Source: Candidatus Rokuibacteriota bacterium (lineage in GTDB: Bacteria; Methylomirabilota; Methylomirabilia; Rokubacteriales; CSP1-6). Taken from it: a stretch of DNA of 14,192 nt. The stretch lies in assembly GCA_016201575.1 (NCBI GenBank), contig JACQCN010000246.1, forward strand, positions 1-14,192, written 5' to 3'. The notes beneath the pieces were generated by a model. The model searched no databases and was not told where the DNA came from. It saw only the letters and a list, made by a program, of their open reading frames with translations. Below, one piece after another: positions 1 through 6,232 of the stretch (positions within the stretch are counted from its first letter, which is position 1; each line of letters opens with the position of its first letter). The translations under genes and the position numbers were made by a program.

Positions 1-567
1 CGATCGGTGGGCGCGGTGCTCAGTAGTCTCCAATACCTCGTTCAAGACATTCGCGATCGGGGCCATGAGCCGGATTTCGAGCTGTTGTCGCTGATTCTCG
101 ACTATATTGATGCGTTTCCCGAGCGGCTTCATCACCCGAAAGAGGATAAGTATCTCTTCGCGCTCCTCCGCGCGCGGACCAATGAGGCGGATCGTGTCCT
201 CGATGAGCTGCAGGCTGAGCATGCGAAGGGCGATGCGCTCATCCGCACGCTGCGACACACGCTCGCTCTCTATCGCGTCAACGGGCCGGCCGGATTCCCG
301 GCCTTTGCCAGCGGGGTCGACGACTACGTCGACTTTCACTGGCGGCACATGCGCGCCGAAGAAGATATCATCCTGCCGCTCGCCGAACGTCTGCTGACCG
401 AGGCCGACTGGCTGATTCTCGACGCCGCCTTCAGCGAGAACAGCGATCCGTTGTTTGGACCGAACCCCCAAGACACACTCCGCAAGCTCTTCCAGTTGAT
501 CGTGCGCCTCGCTCCGGCGCCCCTTGGTCTCGGCGGATCACCACCTCCTCATCGTACGCATGACTGA
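1..567 (+). CDS. Hemerythrin-like HHE-domain protein, N-terminally truncated by the window edge
   Basis: Hemerythrin-like proteins are four-helix bundles that bind a di-iron centre and sense, carry or reduce oxygen, NO or peroxide. Counting from the GTG at base 7, the iron-ligand pattern is present: HHPKE (H42/H43, E46), E71-H72, and the H111-W-R-H114 motif followed by E118/E119. A tail of about 40 residues follows the bundle. The frame stays open to base 1, reading R-S before the GTG. Family members usually begin with a short helix carrying an (E/D)HR motif just before this point, so the GTG at 7 is probably an internal valine and the true start, with the first histidine, lies outside the window. 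The gene converges on the PAS-LuxR gene with 222 bases between. The family call is firm; the specific ligand and role cannot be read from sequence. Confidence 0.85.
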   Translation, partial: RSVGAVLSSLQYLVQDIRDRGHEPDFELLSLILDYIDAFPERLHHPKEDKYLFALLRARTNEADRVLDELQAEHAKGDALIRTLRHTLALYRVNGPAGFPAFASGVDDYVDFHWRHMRAEEDIILPLAERLLTEADWLILDAAFSENSDPLFGPNPQDTLRKLFQLIVRLAPAPLGLGGSPPPHRTHD

Positions 568-789
568 CGGGCGAGGTGCGCCGCCGAGACGTCTCGCCTC
601 CTGGGCCAGCTTGATGTTGTCCGCTCCGTCGGGTGCCTACGAGGCGCGGGCACCAAGACACCTGTACGTCGTGAACGCCGATGCGAACCGCGTGCCGATG
701 ATCGAGCCGGAGATGCTCCGATTCGGCCGGTCCCGTGTCCGCATCATCGGGCCGCGGCCACTCGACCGAAGGCACGGACACGGAGTGTT
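568..789. other. Intergenic gap between convergent genes, with a 12-base palindrome
   Basis: I see no convincing gene here. A perfect palindrome CGAGACGTCTCG lies at 585-596, shortly after the hemerythrin stop. A second short inverted pair, GGTGCC with GGCACC, lies near 630-652. Neither is followed by a run of T on either strand, so neither can be called a standard intrinsic terminator, although a role in ending the two convergent transcripts is possible. Confidence 0.3.
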
Positions 790-1428
790 TCACAGGAGCT
801 TGTGCCGGATCGCGTAGGCGACCGCTTCCAAACGGCTGTGCACGCCGAGCTTCCCGAACATGTTCTGCGCGTGGTTGCGGATCGTGGAGGGGCTCACGTG
901 GAACTTCTCGGCCGCGGCCTTGGTGTTGGCGCCCTGGGCCATCAGCCGGAGCACCTCCAGCTCCCGCCGCGTGAGCGCGCTCCCCGCCGCCGGCCCGGCG
1001 CCGTTGACGGACGAGGCGAGACGCTCGTGGACGAGCGTGAGCAGCTCCTTCGTTGCCGTCACGTCGCGGCACAGGTGTACGGTCATCGTGGAGCCGTTCG
1101 GCCCGGGGAGGGGCAAGACGCTGATGTTCAGCCAGACAGGCCGGCCGGTCTTCGTCCTGGTTCGCATGTCGAAGCTCTGCACGGCCTCCCCCATGCGCAC
1201 GAGCGTCGTCACATGGCAGCCGCGGTAGCAGAGGCGGTTGCCGTTGTCGTCGAATCCGGCGAACAGGTCGCAGCAGGGCCGCCCGACCGCCTCCCGCGCG
1301 GGGTAGCCGAGAAGCCCCTCGGCCGCTCGATTCCAGAAGACGATTCGCTCGTCGGCGCCGGTCACGAAGACCCCGTCGCCCGTCCGCTCGAGCATCTGGT
1401 CAAGGCCGTTCGATTCCCCTGACTTCAT
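790..1428 (-). CDS. PAS-domain LuxR-family transcriptional regulator with a Cys cluster
   Basis: This 212-residue protein combines a sensory PAS domain (about residues 8-127, with the typical FWNRAAEGLLGYP segment) and a C-terminal LuxR-type helix-turn-helix (about 150-212: LTRRELEVLRLMAQG, then the VSPSTIRNHAQNMFGKLGV recognition helix). The PAS domain carries C52, C53, C67 and C71, spaced as if to bind a metal or Fe-S cluster or to act as a redox switch; this spacing recurs in related PAS-LuxR proteins as I recall. There is no receiver domain and no membrane segment, so it should be a one-component cytoplasmic regulator. The start is supported by a long Shine-Dalgarno match (GGGGAGGAGG, plus-strand bases 1436-1445) seven bases before the ATG. 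It lies downstream of the oxidoreductase operon on the same strand, separated by 314 bases; regulation of that operon is plausible but unproven. Confidence 0.88.
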   Translation of the reverse strand: MKSGESNGLDQMLERTGDGVFVTGADERIVFWNRAAEGLLGYPAREAVGRPCCDLFAGFDDNGNRLCYRGCHVTTLVRMGEAVQSFDMRTRTKTGRPVWLNISVLPLPGPNGSTMTVHLCRDVTATKELLTLVHERLASSVNGAGPAAGSALTRRELEVLRLMAQGANTKAAAEKFHVSPSTIRNHAQNMFGKLGVHSRLEAVAYAIRHKLL

Positions 1429-1742
1429 CTGTGCGCCTCCTCCCCGCTCCCGCGCTCGGCCGGAGACCTCACGAGGGGCGCTCCCGCCCCACCTCGGCGA
1501 GTCCGGATACGGGACGCGACGTGGCCGACGGCGTCGCGCCCGGACAACCCTGATGACGGTCGCCCCGCCGCGCCTGCTCCTCGGCGCGGCGGGCGAGCCG
1601 GTTCACATCTCGCCGAGAATTCCCCGGCCGGGTCAGCGGGACCCAACCACGAGCTCCCGAATCGAGCGGCCGAGGAGCTTCTCGGCTATCCCGAGTGCAC
1701 GAAGCCGTCTTCCCGCCACACGTGCGGGCGCACAGTCGCGAA
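1429..1742. other. Gap between the Cys-rich gene and the PAS-LuxR gene; no gene seen
   Basis: I see no convincing coding region. The open frames crossing it are arginine- and proline-rich and match no family I know. Two imperfect inverted repeats are visible: CGCGAC/GTCGCG (1515-1520 with 1533-1538), and CTCGGCG/CGCCGAG (1580-1586 with 1611-1617, 24-base loop). Neither has a T-run. The 3' end of the oxidoreductase operon transcript and the promoter of the PAS-LuxR gene should lie here, but I cannot place either. Confidence 0.35.
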
Positions 1743-1943
1743 TCAATGCCCGGCCGCCGGGCGCGAGCAGGCGGTCGCGCTCTCGCAGTAACTCGGGCAA
1801 TCACAATATGCCGGCGTGCCGCAGCGGTTGGCGATCGTGGATCTGGCGGGCACGCGCACGAGGTGGTCCGGGCGCCGGCAGTAGGCGGCGACCGGGTAGA
1901 GCCACAGACGGTCCGCGATAACGGGAACGAGGTACGGGCACAT
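1743..1943 (-). CDS. Small cysteine-rich protein at the end of the oxidoreductase operon
   Basis: This 66-residue ORF has seven cysteines: C2, C22, C41, C47, C49, C53 and C59. It begins MCPYLVPV and contains RVPARSTIANRC followed by the CDCPSYC segment. The spacing suggests a small metal- or Fe-S-binding protein. It has no signal peptide and no membrane segment. Three observations support a real gene: the ATG lies 17 bases after the stop of the ferredoxin/TPP subunit; the Shine-Dalgarno sequence GGGGAGGAG (1950-1958 on the plus strand) is six bases from the ATG; and the composition is protein-like, unlike the Arg/Pro-rich shadows around it. I do not recognise a named family. The last ~12 residues look less constrained. 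A role as an accessory, electron-transfer or cluster-maturation partner of the oxidoreductase is inference from position only. Confidence 0.65.
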   Translation of the reverse strand: MCPYLVPVIADRLWLYPVAAYCRRPDHLVRVPARSTIANRCGTPAYCDCPSYCESATACSRPAAGH

Positions 1944-1949
1944 GGCGGT

Positions 1950-1958
1950 CTCCTCCCC
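1950..1958 (-). promoter_or_regulatory. Strong ribosome binding site of the Cys-rich gene
   Basis: On the minus strand this reads GGGGAGGAG, six bases before the ATG at 1943 and almost touching the TGA of the upstream subunit gene (1960-1962). It is the best argument that the 66-codon ORF is translated. Confidence 0.7.
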
Positions 1959-1959
1959 T

Positions 1960-3645
1960 TCAGGGGACGCCGGCCAGCTCCTGGAGGCGGCGCCAGTTGG
2001 CGAGCCGGTCCTCGCGGGCGGCCAGGAGCGCGGGCGAGGGGGACCCGTCGGCGCGGAACTGGCGGGCGAAGCGCCGCTCCGTCCGCGCGAACGTGACGAA
2101 GTCCGTCGGCTCGCCGGTCCTGGGATGTCGGTACCAGTCTTCCTTCACGTCCGGGTTGCCCTGCAGAGACAGGCGCTCGCGGATCGTGGCGCCGCGGCGG
2201 GGGTCGTGGGTGAAGAGCGGGAACGCCCGGGAGGCGACCGCGAGCTGCGCCTGCGCCGCCGCGCGGTCGTCGCCGATGCCGTGCTCGGGCTGGCAGGCGG
2301 TGTAGGCGATCACGACGGCGGGGCCCGGGAAGCTGTTGGCGTCGAGGATCGCCCGGTAGAAGTGGTTGATGTGCGCGGGCGTCGTCTGGGCGACGTAGAC
2401 GTCGCCGTGCATGAGACAGATGAGGCCGAGTTCTTTGCGCCGCTCGGTCTTGCCCGGGACGGCCGGCCCCACCGCGGCCATCTTCGCCTCCTGGGCCAAG
2501 AACGACGCCGTCGAGACCTGCCCGCCCGTGTTGGAGTACACCTGCGTGTCGAGCACGAGCACCTTGATGTCCATGCCCGCGGCGAGCATCCGCGAGAGCG
2601 ACTGGAAGCCGATGTCGTACATCGCGCCGTCGCCGCCGATCACCCACAGCCGCGTGGCCTGCCAGCCCCGCTGGTCCCACTTGGCGCGGACGCCGAGCGC
2701 GACGGCCGGCGCGTTCTCGAAGAGCGAGTTGGTCCACGGCACGAGGAAGGGATTGTACGGGTACGTGGAGCAGTAGACGGTGTTGCACCCCGTCGCGGCC
2801 ACGATGCCCAGCGACTCCCGCCCGTACGCGAAGCCGGTCGCCGCCACCATCATCCGGATGGCGGTCGCCTCGCCGCAGCCCATGCAGGAGCCGGCGCCGC
2901 CGACGTAGAGCAGCGCCGTCTCGTCGGCGAGCATCATGTCGGCCAGCGCCTTGTCGTTGATGTACTCGCGTGGCGTGGGGCCGACGCGGCGGAAGAGCTG
3001 GAAGGCCTGGCGGGAGCGCGTCAGGAGCGTCTCGGTCTTCGGCACCATCCGGAGGGCGTGGTAGCCGAGGTCGGCGCAGACCTGGACGCACTCGGCGCAG
3101 CCCTTGCACTTCGTCGGGTCGACGAAGATCCCGAACAGCGCCCCGGGGAAGCCCTTCCGGGCGGGGACCTCGAAGTACTTGCGGGTGCGCGCCCACCGCG
3201 CGCGCAGGAACTCGCGCGCCTCCGGGTCCGCGACGGCGGCCAGCTCGGCCTCGACGCGGGGCTCGGGGATCGCCCGGCCCAGGATCGCCGTGTCGGGGCA
3301 CTCGGTGACGCAGGTCATGCAGCCGACGCAGCGCTCGGCCGTGAGCTCCGGGAGGTCGGGCGCGAGATAGGAGAAGTCGCGCAGCGCGGCGGTGCCCGCG
3401 GGGATCAGGCTCCGCGCCACGCCGCTGTCGGCGGGCAGCGTGTGGGAGCCCGTGCCGGCCGCGTAGGCCCCGATGACGCGGGCGTTGAAGTCCGCCACGT
3501 AGGCCTCGAGGTCCAGCTCGAGCAGGTGGTCGGTCGGGAGACTCTGGTGCACGTCCTTCGCGAGCCCCGGCGTCTTGGTCCCGCGCCCGGACTCGGCCTC
3601 CGCCGGGACCGCCTCCAGCGGGTTGAACGACGACGGGTCGCTCAT
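1960..3645 (-). CDS. 2-oxoacid:ferredoxin oxidoreductase, fused ferredoxin (delta) and TPP-binding (beta) subunit
   Basis: This 561-residue protein is the C-terminal half of a pyruvate:ferredoxin oxidoreductase (PFOR), which oxidatively decarboxylates a 2-oxoacid to an acyl-CoA and passes electrons through Fe-S clusters to ferredoxin. The ferredoxin-like part holds two 4Fe-4S motifs: C106, C109, C112, C116 and C180, C183, C186, C190. The TPP domain follows (about 240-460), with C254 and C257 (SCMGCGE), C287 (ATGCNT) and C451, which match the four ligands of the proximal cluster in PFOR. It also has the TPP/Mg motif GGDGAMYDIG (337-346) and SNTGGQ (371-376). The open frame runs further upstream to 4050, but that part is a shadow of the CBS gene. 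The ATG at 3645 sits in an ATGA overlap with the CBS stop, fixing the start. Pyruvate is the likely substrate by resemblance to PFOR/NifJ, but this is not proven. Confidence 0.93.
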   Translation of the reverse strand: MSDPSSFNPLEAVPAEAESGRGTKTPGLAKDVHQSLPTDHLLELDLEAYVADFNARVIGAYAAGTGSHTLPADSGVARSLIPAGTAALRDFSYLAPDLPELTAERCVGCMTCVTECPDTAILGRAIPEPRVEAELAAVADPEAREFLRARWARTRKYFEVPARKGFPGALFGIFVDPTKCKGCAECVQVCADLGYHALRMVPKTETLLTRSRQAFQLFRRVGPTPREYINDKALADMMLADETALLYVGGAGSCMGCGEATAIRMMVAATGFAYGRESLGIVAATGCNTVYCSTYPYNPFLVPWTNSLFENAPAVALGVRAKWDQRGWQATRLWVIGGDGAMYDIGFQSLSRMLAAGMDIKVLVLDTQVYSNTGGQVSTASFLAQEAKMAAVGPAVPGKTERRKELGLICLMHGDVYVAQTTPAHINHFYRAILDANSFPGPAVVIAYTACQPEHGIGDDRAAAQAQLAVASRAFPLFTHDPRRGATIRERLSLQGNPDVKEDWYRHPRTGEPTDFVTFARTERRFARQFRADGSPSPALLAAREDRLANWRRLQELAGVP

Positions 3646-4073
3646 GCGCGGGTCTCCAAACGCCCCTCGGCGGCGGCGAACCCCAGCACCCGCACCATCT
3701 CGGCGAGCGCGAGGATGCCGATCGGGCGCTCGCCGCCGGGCGCCGGCTCGGCGACGACGAGGCGATGGATCCGCCGCGACCGGAGCAGCTCGAGCGCGGC
3801 CGCCAGCGGCGTGTCGGGCCGCACGGAGATGGCGGGCGCGCTCATGAGATGGCGCGCCGCCATGCCCCGCCAGAAGCGGAGGTAGGGCTCCACGAAGGCG
3901 GCGTTGACGAGGTCCGTCTTCGAGATGACGCCGACGGCCGCCCCGCCGTCCACGACCACGACCACGTCGACGTCCCCGGTGCGCAGGATCGCCGCCACCT
4001 CCTCGAGGCTCGCCTCCGGCCCGCACGTGGGCACCGGCTCGTACTGGCACTCCGCCACCCGCGGCTCAGACAT
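3642..4073 (-). CDS. Two-CBS-domain protein between the two oxidoreductase genes
   Basis: This 143-residue soluble protein is made of two CBS motifs. The first spans about residues 8-58 and ends in VGVISKTDLV; the second spans about 76-130 (MSAPAISVRPDTPL, then RRIHRLVV and PIGILALAEMV). Paired CBS motifs form a Bateman module that binds adenine nucleotides such as AMP, ATP or S-adenosylmethionine and usually regulates a partner protein. No other domain is fused to it. The ATG at 4073 overlaps the 3' end of the alpha-gamma gene by 8 bases, and the TGA overlaps the next ATG by 4. The much longer open frame upstream to 4391 is Arg/Ser-rich and antisense-like in composition, so I reject it. Position suggests it senses energy state and controls the oxidoreductase, which is inference. 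Confidence 0.88.
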   Translation of the reverse strand: MSEPRVAECQYEPVPTCGPEASLEEVAAILRTGDVDVVVVVDGGAAVGVISKTDLVNAAFVEPYLRFWRGMAARHLMSAPAISVRPDTPLAAALELLRSRRIHRLVVAEPAPGGERPIGILALAEMVRVLGFAAAEGRLETRA

Positions 4074-5997
4074 GCGCGGGCGCCTCCACCTCGATCGCCT
4101 CCGCGAAGCCGCGGTGGACAGCGCGGAGGTTCTCCTGGATGACCGCCTCGCCCCGCTTACCGAAGAACTTGCGCAGCGCGCGCTCGACGCCGGCGAACAG
4201 CTCGGTCTCGCCCAGCCCCCGCCGCGCGACGAAGGGCGCCACCCGGAGGAAGACGCCGAGCAGGACGATGCCCTGCATCCGCTGCACGAGATCCGGCTGC
4301 CTCGTGGTCTCGCGTGCGATCCGGGCCGTGTCGAGCGCGAGGACGCGGAGGCCGCGCTCGCGGATCGCCGCCCGGGCGCGGGCGGGGACACGCGTCCAGA
4401 TCGCCGCGGGGTCCGTCTCGTCGCACTGGATGAACACGATGCCCCCGGGCACGAGGCCGGCCAGCGGGTCGCCGATGTTGAAGGCGTTCACGTCGTTGAG
4501 CGGGACGAAGTCGACCCGCCCGAGCTCGGCGTGGAAGCGGATCGGCTCGTCGGCGACCGTCAGGTAGTAGGTGGTGGGGAGCCCCTTCTTCTCGGAGCCG
4601 TAGAGCGGGTAGGCCTGGACGTACAGGCCGAAGAGATCCCCGACGAGCGTGGCCATCACCCGGTTCGTGGTGACGGAGCCGAAGCCGCCGATCGAGTGGC
4701 CGCGGAGCGAGAAGGCGCCGGGCGGCCGCACGTCGGGGTCCTCGCGCCGGACGAGCGCGGCGGCGTGCGGGATGCCGAGCACGAAGTCGCGCCGCCCGCC
4801 GCGGGCCATCTCCTCCGCCGCCGCCACGAAGTCGCCCGGGCGGATGTCGCGGCTGCCCAGCCCGGCGCAGGCCGAGTGGACGACCGGGACCGCGGCCGGG
4901 GCCGGGTAGCCGTCGCGGCCGGTGGCAGCGTCGGCGAACGCCGCCTTCACCTCGAGGGTGAGCGGATTCGAGGCCGCGAGCGGGTTGTCGAGGCGCTCGA
5001 TGACCGTGATCGCGCGGACCCGGCGGAGGGCGGTCACGATGTCGGCCCCCGGAAACGGCCGGTAGATCGTGATCCCGAGGACGCCGACGCGGAGCCCGCG
5101 GCTCGCCCGGATCCAGTCCGCCGTCGCCATCGCGGTCTCCACCATACTGCCGAGCCCGACGATGTCGAACTCGGCGTCGTCGAGCCGGTAGGCCTCGACC
5201 GGCGCGTACCGGCGTCCGGTCAGGAGCGCGTACCGGTCCATCGTGCCACTCAGGATTTGCGGGATCCGGCTGGTAAACACCCGCTGGCCGATCTTGCCCT
5301 TCATGTAGGCGTCCTGATTCTGGACCACCCCGGACATGATCGGCTTGTCCGGATTCATGAGATTCCGCAGCCGGGTCATCGCGTAGGGATCGCCGACGAA
5401 CTCGGCCATGAGCTCGGGCTCCGGGAGCCGCACGTTCTCCACGGTGTGTGTCGTGAGAAAGCCGTCCTGGACGCAGAGGAACGGCGTCTCCGCCTCCTCC
5501 GCGACCCGCCGCAGGATCACCGCGAGGTCGACCGCTTCCTGGCAGCTCTTCGCGAACGCGATGCCCCAGCCACAGTCCGCGACGGCCATCACGTCATCGT
5601 GCCCGCAATGGACGTTGAGGGCCTGGGACGTCAGCGCGCGCGCGCCCACGTGGAAGACGGCCGGCAGACGCTTGCCGGCGATCGTGTAGAGCACCTCCTT
5701 CATCAGGACGAGACCCTGTCCCGAGGTGAAATTGGTGACGCGCCCACCGGCCAGCGCGAAGCCCTCGCACGTCGACGCCGACGAGTGCTCCGACTCCAGC
5801 TCCAGGAAGAAAAGCGGCTCGCCCCACAGGTTCTTCTTCTCGGCGGCCTGGGCAGCCTGGAAACCCGCCCCCATGTTGGTCGAGGGCGTGATCGGATAGG
5901 CACAGGCACCTTGGCTGATCTGGGTCTCCACCCAGACGACCGCCTCCGAGCCGTCCGCGGTGGCGGGAATACCCGGAAACTCGGGGTGCATGGGCAT
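4066..5997 (-). CDS. 2-oxoacid:ferredoxin oxidoreductase, fused alpha-gamma subunit
   Basis: From the ATG at 5997 this is a 643-residue protein. Residues ~12-260 form the PFOR alpha pyrimidine-binding domain, with YPITPSTNMG (34-43), ESEHSSASTCEGFALAGGR (68-86) and TNFTSGQGLVLMKEVLYT. Residues ~265-365 form the transketolase C-terminal-like domain (VGLGSMVETA, YRPFPGADIV). Residues ~425-635 are the gamma domain, with RGHSIGGFGSVTTNRV and PLYGSEKKGLPTTYYL. It supplies CoA/substrate-binding domains and works with the ferredoxin-TPP subunit encoded two genes downstream. The start is uncertain. The frame is open to a GTG at 6066, and ATGs lie at 5997 and 5991. Family proteins, as I recall, begin close to the HPEFPG segment, favouring 5997 or 5991, but none of the three has a good ribosome binding site. 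Its 3' end overlaps the CBS gene by 8 bases. Confidence 0.92.
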   Translation of the reverse strand: MPMHPEFPGIPATADGSEAVVWVETQISQGACAYPITPSTNMGAGFQAAQAAEKKNLWGEPLFFLELESEHSSASTCEGFALAGGRVTNFTSGQGLVLMKEVLYTIAGKRLPAVFHVGARALTSQALNVHCGHDDVMAVADCGWGIAFAKSCQEAVDLAVILRRVAEEAETPFLCVQDGFLTTHTVENVRLPEPELMAEFVGDPYAMTRLRNLMNPDKPIMSGVVQNQDAYMKGKIGQRVFTSRIPQILSGTMDRYALLTGRRYAPVEAYRLDDAEFDIVGLGSMVETAMATADWIRASRGLRVGVLGITIYRPFPGADIVTALRRVRAITVIERLDNPLAASNPLTLEVKAAFADAATGRDGYPAPAAVPVVHSACAGLGSRDIRPGDFVAAAEEMARGGRRDFVLGIPHAAALVRREDPDVRPPGAFSLRGHSIGGFGSVTTNRVMATLVGDLFGLYVQAYPLYGSEKKGLPTTYYLTVADEPIRFHAELGRVDFVPLNDVNAFNIGDPLAGLVPGGIVFIQCDETDPAAIWTRVPARARAAIRERGLRVLALDTARIARETTRQPDLVQRMQGIVLLGVFLRVAPFVARRGLGETELFAGVERALRKFFGKRGEAVIQENLRAVHRGFAEAIEVEAPAHV

Positions 5998-6061
5998 GCC
6001 AAGGGCATTGTCGTGCCGCTTGGCGGAGGAGGGCCATAAGGCGAACGGCCAATTTTCTTGA

Positions 6062-6086
6062 GGCACGCGTCCTAGACCGACGTGCC
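6062..6086. repeat. Inverted repeat upstream of the oxidoreductase operon
   Basis: GGCACG at 6062-6067 faces CGTGCC at 6081-6086 across 13 bases, about 65 bases before the favoured start of the alpha-gamma gene. It could be a regulator half-site pair or a leader hairpin. It would overlap the alternative GTG start at 6066. No clear -35/-10 pair is visible next to it, so the assignment is weak. Confidence 0.25.
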
Positions 6087-6232
6087 ACCCCGCACGCCCC
6101 TTCCGACAGGGGCGGCGGGACTCCGTGGACGAGAGGAGAGCGACGGCGGGCTACCCGGTTTCGGGGAGCACGCAGGAGGGCGGTCCCGGCAAGGCGGGCC
6201 ACGACACCCCGTCCGCTCCTGCCTCCGGCACG

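Noticed and set aside
1942..3885. Long plus-strand open frame opposite the oxidoreductase genes, with similar ones at 3904-6039, 6125-8452, 8188-10221 and 12822-14054
   Set aside because: All are rich in Arg, Gly, Ala, Asp and His, lack recognisable motifs and lie exactly opposite genes with clear catalytic motifs. They are expected shadows in GC-rich coding DNA.
5594..6202. 202-codon minus-strand frame with an ATG or GTG near 6202 upstream of the alpha-gamma gene
   Set aside because: It overlaps the conserved alpha domain in another frame, is Arg-rich and shows no family motif.
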